From Chitinophagaceae bacterium UBA1931 (lineage in GTDB: Bacteria > Bacteroidota > Bacteroidia > Chitinophagales > Chitinophagaceae): DNA of 64,000 bases. Location of the stretch: positions 620,001-684,000 of the forward strand of contig DDFJ01000001.1 in the NCBI GenBank assembly GCA_002337125.1, read 5' to 3'. Made by a program: the position numbers and the translations under genes. Under the pieces are notes generated by a model. It was not told the origin of the DNA and did not search any database. It saw only the letters and a program-made list of their open reading frames with translations. Numbering within the stretch: position 1 is the first letter of the stretch; each line of letters starts with the position of its first letter. Below are positions 60,686 to 64,000 of this stretch, piece after piece.

Positions 60686-63600
60686 ATGAGCAAAACGAAT
60701 TGCCATCTTTCCCGGTCTGCATTCCGGAAGCTAGGCTTGGGAATAAGGAGTCCTAAGCATTTACTCAGTCTTTTATTAGTATTTCTTCTCCCGTTCTTTG
60801 GGTCGGCCCAGGACAAATCTGTTACTGGTGTTATTAACGATTCAGAAACCGGTGAAGCAGTTGTGGGTGCAACTGTAAGTGTAAAAGGGAAAAATGTATC
60901 TGTTATTACTGATGCACAGGGTACATTTAAAATAAAAGCAGCTTCAGGCGATGTGCTTGAAGTTTCAAGTATTGGTTATAAACCTACTGAATTAACCGTT
61001 AGTGCTGCTTCAGGCATCCAGGTGAAACTGGTTGCAACCAACAAACAACTCAACGAAGTTGTTGTGGTTGGTTATGGTACTAAAAAACGTGCTGATGTAA
61101 CCGGTTCGGTTGTATCGGTTCCTAAAACACGTCTTGAAAAATTGCCTGTAACCAACTTACTCCATGCTATTGAAGGTTCTGTTGCTGGTGTAAATATTAC
61201 CCAGACTTCATCAGTACCAGGTAGTTCAGCTGGTATTTTGGTGAGAGGACAAAATTCTATTTCTGCCAATACAAGTCCTTTAATTGTTGTTGATGGAGTT
61301 CCTTTCAACAAATCAGGCGGCGTTACAAACGATATCAACCCTAATGATATCGCTTCAATCGAAATTCTGAAAGATGCCTCTGCAACTGCTATCTATGGTA
61401 TGAACGGTTCAAACGGTGTAATCCTCATTACAACAAAAAGGGGAAATACTGGTAAACCGGTTATCCGTTACAGTGGCTATACTGGTTTTGATAATATTGT
61501 TAAAACACTTACGCCTTTAAGTCCTGCTGACTATGTTCAGAAATATACTGATTATAAAACCCAGGTTCCAACTGCACCACAAACTGTTTTGTGGAATGCT
61601 TACGAAATTGCCAACTACAACGCAGGTAAAACTGTTGATTGGATGAGTGAAGTAACACGCCAGGGAATTATCCAGGATCATAACCTGAGCATTTCCGGTG
61701 GTACAAAAGATGTGAAATATTATCTCTCCGGCGATTACCTGAAACAAATGGGAGCTGTTGAAGGTTATCAATATCACAGGGCAACTGTACGTTCAAATAT
61801 GGATGTAAATCTTACTGATTACCTCACTGTTGGTACATCTATGTTCTATACTGCCAATAACTATGATGGTGGCAGGGCCAACTTTTATCTTGCAGGTTCA
61901 ATGAGTCCATACGGAACGTTGAAAAATGCAAACGGCAGTTATGAAATTTATCCAATGAATCCTGAACTGTTGTATAAGAACCCAATGCTTGGTTTATACT
62001 CCGACAGGGTTGACAGAAGCAATAACCTGAATGGTAATGTGTATGCTGATATTAAATTCAATGGTATTTTAAAAGGATTGAAATACAGGCTGAATGCCGG
62101 TACAAATTACATCACAACACGCTATGGTTATTATGAAGGACGTAATACTGGTAATACAATAGGTAGTGCAAATACTTCAAGCTCTGAAACCAACAGCTGG
62201 GTTGTGGAAAATATCCTTACCTATAATAAAGACTTTGGCTTGCATCATTTAGACTTTACAGGTGTTTACAGTGCACAGCAAAGAAAATATATTACACAAA
62301 GTGCGGGTTCAAGCACATTTATTAATGATGAACTGTCATTTTATAATCTTGCGGCAGGTGCAACACCAACAGCAAGTTCATACCAGGACAGGTATGATAT
62401 TGCTTCACAAATGGGAAGGATCAACTATTCTTACAACAGTAAGTATCTCTTCACAGTTACAGCACGTCGTGATGGTTCATCTGTAATGGGTGCCAATACA
62501 AATAAATATGGTTTATTCCCTTCAGTTGCTCTCGGCTGGAATATCAGCAAAGAAAACTTCATGAATAATGTGAAATTCGTCAACAACCTGAAACTCCGTT
62601 CTTCTTATGGTGCAACAGGTAATGAAGCGATTGGCGTTTACGGAACAATTACAACTGATGCCACTGCACGTTTCCCATTTGGCAGCACAGCAATGATTGG
62701 TGTTTTGGCAAACAATCTTGGTAATGCAAACCTGCATTGGGAAACTTCAAAAACCTTCAACGTTGGTTTGGATTTTGGCTTACTCAACAACAGGATTAAT
62801 GGTACAATTGACTGGTATAGTACAAGTACTGAAGATTGTATTCTCTATCGTAATATACCAAACGTAACTGGTTACAGCCGTATCTACGATAACCTTGGTC
62901 AAACGCAGAACCGTGGTATTGAAGTTGTCATCAACTCCGATAACATTTCTACTAAAAGCTTCAGGTGGCAAACAACAGTCAACTTCTCTGCTAATAAAAA
63001 CAAGCTGATTGATATTTACGGTGATAAGAAAGATGATTTGGGCAACAGGTGGTTTATTGGTCACCCCATTGGTGTAATCTATGATTACAAAATGGTAGGA
63101 GTATGGCAGGTAGGTGAAGATGCTTCAAACTGGGATGCAAGTGCAAAACCTGGTGATCTGAAATTTGCAGATATCAATGGCGATAAAAAAATTGATGCAA
63201 ATGATAAGATGATTCTTGGTCAGACTGGACCTAAATGGACAGGCGGTTTAACCAATACATTCACATACAAAAATTTCAGCCTGAATATCTTCATTCAAAC
63301 TGTACAAGGTGCGTTGAAAAATAACGTAACACTTACTTATGCTGATGAAGCCGGACGTATGAATATTCCTGTACAAACAGGTTACTGGACTTCAACAAAC
63401 AAGAGCCAGACAAGACCTTCATTGGCTTACACCAATACAAAAGGATACGGCTATGCATCTGACAACAGTTATACTAGAATTAAAGATATCTCACTCAGCT
63501 ATTCTTTTAATCAGAATATTCTTGAAAAAATGAGACTCGGTTCTTTAAATGTATATGTAAGTGGAAGAAACCTTTACACATTCACCAACTGGATTGGCTG

Positions 63601-63703
63601 GGATCCTGAAAACAATTACAGTTTCAGAGGTTCAGGCGACTGGACAAACAACTACCCAATTACAAGACAGATTGTGTTTGGTTTAAATGTAACACTCCGT
63701 TAA
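60686..63703 (+). CDS. SusC/RagA-type TonB-dependent outer-membrane transporter
   Basis: 1005 residues. Long signal region with hydrophobic segment about 27-41 (LLSLLLVFLLPFFGSAQ), CarboxypepD_reg-like domain (about 45-115, VTGVINDSETGEAVVGATVSV), a TonB-box-like EVVVVGYGTKKRADVTGSV, plug domain (about 130-250, VRGQNSISANTSPLIVVDGVPF and SIEILKDASATAIYGMNGSNGVILI), then the beta-barrel ending in the aromatic QIVFGLNVTLR C-terminus. It imports glycan oligosaccharides captured by the SusD lipoprotein. Downstream of an HTCS gene; the substrate of this PUL is unknown. Confidence 0.95.
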   Translation: MSKTNCHLSRSAFRKLGLGIRSPKHLLSLLLVFLLPFFGSAQDKSVTGVINDSETGEAVVGATVSVKGKNVSVITDAQGTFKIKAASGDVLEVSSIGYKPTELTVSAASGIQVKLVATNKQLNEVVVVGYGTKKRADVTGSVVSVPKTRLEKLPVTNLLHAIEGSVAGVNITQTSSVPGSSAGILVRGQNSISANTSPLIVVDGVPFNKSGGVTNDINPNDIASIEILKDASATAIYGMNGSNGVILITTKRGNTGKPVIRYSGYTGFDNIVKTLTPLSPADYVQKYTDYKTQVPTAPQTVLWNAYEIANYNAGKTVDWMSEVTRQGIIQDHNLSISGGTKDVKYYLSGDYLKQMGAVEGYQYHRATVRSNMDVNLTDYLTVGTSMFYTANNYDGGRANFYLAGSMSPYGTLKNANGSYEIYPMNPELLYKNPMLGLYSDRVDRSNNLNGNVYADIKFNGILKGLKYRLNAGTNYITTRYGYYEGRNTGNTIGSANTSSSETNSWVVENILTYNKDFGLHHLDFTGVYSAQQRKYITQSAGSSTFINDELSFYNLAAGATPTASSYQDRYDIASQMGRINYSYNSKYLFTVTARRDGSSVMGANTNKYGLFPSVALGWNISKENFMNNVKFVNNLKLRSSYGATGNEAIGVYGTITTDATARFPFGSTAMIGVLANNLGNANLHWETSKTFNVGLDFGLLNNRINGTIDWYSTSTEDCILYRNIPNVTGYSRIYDNLGQTQNRGIEVVINSDNISTKSFRWQTTVNFSANKNKLIDIYGDKKDDLGNRWFIGHPIGVIYDYKMVGVWQVGEDASNWDASAKPGDLKFADINGDKKIDANDKMILGQTGPKWTGGLTNTFTYKNFSLNIFIQTVQGALKNNVTLTYADEAGRMNIPVQTGYWTSTNKSQTRPSLAYTNTKGYGYASDNSYTRIKDISLSYSFNQNILEKMRLGSLNVYVSGRNLYTFTNWIGWDPENNYSFRGSGDWTNNYPITRQIVFGLNVTLR

Positions 63704-63726
63704 TTGACCACTTAAAAATTATTACA

Positions 63727-64000
63727 ATGAAGAAAACTAATTTAATTATACTTAGTGTTTTTGCAGGGTTTCTGATCACATTCAGTTCCTGTAAAAAAAC
63801 ATTTCTTGATGAAGAAGTGTATTCTGCCTATGCTCCGCAAACTTTAACGGATTCATTGGGCTACGAAGCATCAGTTATCGGGATGCACAACCTGTTGAGT
63901 ACTTTTTTCAGTTACAGTGATCCCCAGGGATGGCCAAGTGTTTGGCATGCCGGAACAGATATCTGTTTTGTTCCCCCAACACAAAAGCAGGGAATTGAAG
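63727..64000 (+). CDS. SusD/RagB-type surface glycan-binding lipoprotein, truncated by the window end
   Basis: The first 91 codons are present. A lipoprotein signal peptide (FLITFSSCKKTFLDEE, Cys near residue 22) is followed by the usual SusD start with a disordered KTFLDEE segment and helix (DSLGYEASVIGMHNLLSTF). It starts 24 bp after susC, the constant SusC-SusD gene pair. The rest of the gene lies beyond the window. Confidence 0.9.
   Translation, partial: MKKTNLIILSVFAGFLITFSSCKKTFLDEEVYSAYAPQTLTDSLGYEASVIGMHNLLSTFFSYSDPQGWPSVWHAGTDICFVPPTQKQGIE

Overview
This 64 kb window reads as chromosome of a Bacteroidota species, most likely a Chitinophagaceae-type soil or freshwater bacterium. Evidence: SusC/SusD and hybrid two-component (HTCS) genes, many proteins with lipoprotein or AQ-ending signal peptides, Bacteroidota -7 promoter elements of the form TAnnTTTG, weak or absent Shine-Dalgarno sequences, and families typical of the phylum (DUF2911, DUF4846, Nudix-type AraR, split transketolase, GH127). 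No phage, IS transposase, CRISPR array or rRNA operon was seen. One tRNA gene is present, tRNA-Leu(CAA).

Layout. 1-4.2 kb: the 3' part of a PIG-L deacetylase gene, two tiny membrane-protein ORFs and a sodium:solute symporter. 4.2-9.6 kb: a lipoprotein, a DUF2911/TPR protein, and an ECF sigma / anti-sigma-like / VWA-domain module. 9.6-19.4 kb: a secreted EreA/ChaN-like protein, a GH18 enzyme, a membrane-anchored coiled-coil protein, xerD, a YkgJ-type Cys-cluster protein, prfC, an ABC permease and a small lipoprotein. 19.4-26.4 kb: tsaD, trmN6, then the two lysine-catabolic saccharopine enzymes flanking tRNA-Leu, an SRPBCC protein and a class III-type sirtuin; then the pyruvate dehydrogenase E1 beta gene. 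26.4-33.4 kb: a small membrane ORF, DUF4846, an NtrC-like regulator without a DNA-binding domain, an alpha/beta hydrolase, lepB, cdd, and the convergent ogt-csaA-SirB1-like operon.

33.8-49.3 kb is an L-arabinose utilisation locus. A divergent Nudix-type AraR faces two GH51 arabinofuranosidases, a mutarotase, split transketolase, araB, araD, a GH127 beta-L-arabinofuranosidase, araA and a sodium symporter. The genes cover release of arabinose from polysaccharide, uptake, and conversion to xylulose 5-phosphate and on into the pentose phosphate pathway. 50.0-56.4 kb is a branched-chain amino acid locus: a divergent LysR regulator, leuC, leuD, a 2-isopropylmalate/citramalate synthase and leuB. A four-helix-bundle (S23/IVP-type) gene bracketed by inverted repeats sits between the last two. 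56.4 kb to the end opens a polysaccharide utilisation locus: an HTCS sensor-regulator, a SusC transporter and the start of a SusD lipoprotein.

The most unusual signals are not protein genes. At least six intergenic spacers hold short degenerate tandem arrays whose unit length is about 7 bp every time while the unit sequence differs from place to place. The four-helix-bundle gene in the leu operon is bracketed by related 8-bp-period arrays in inverted orientation, suggesting a small mobile cassette. All calls come from reading the sequence and remembered family knowledge; no database search was run.
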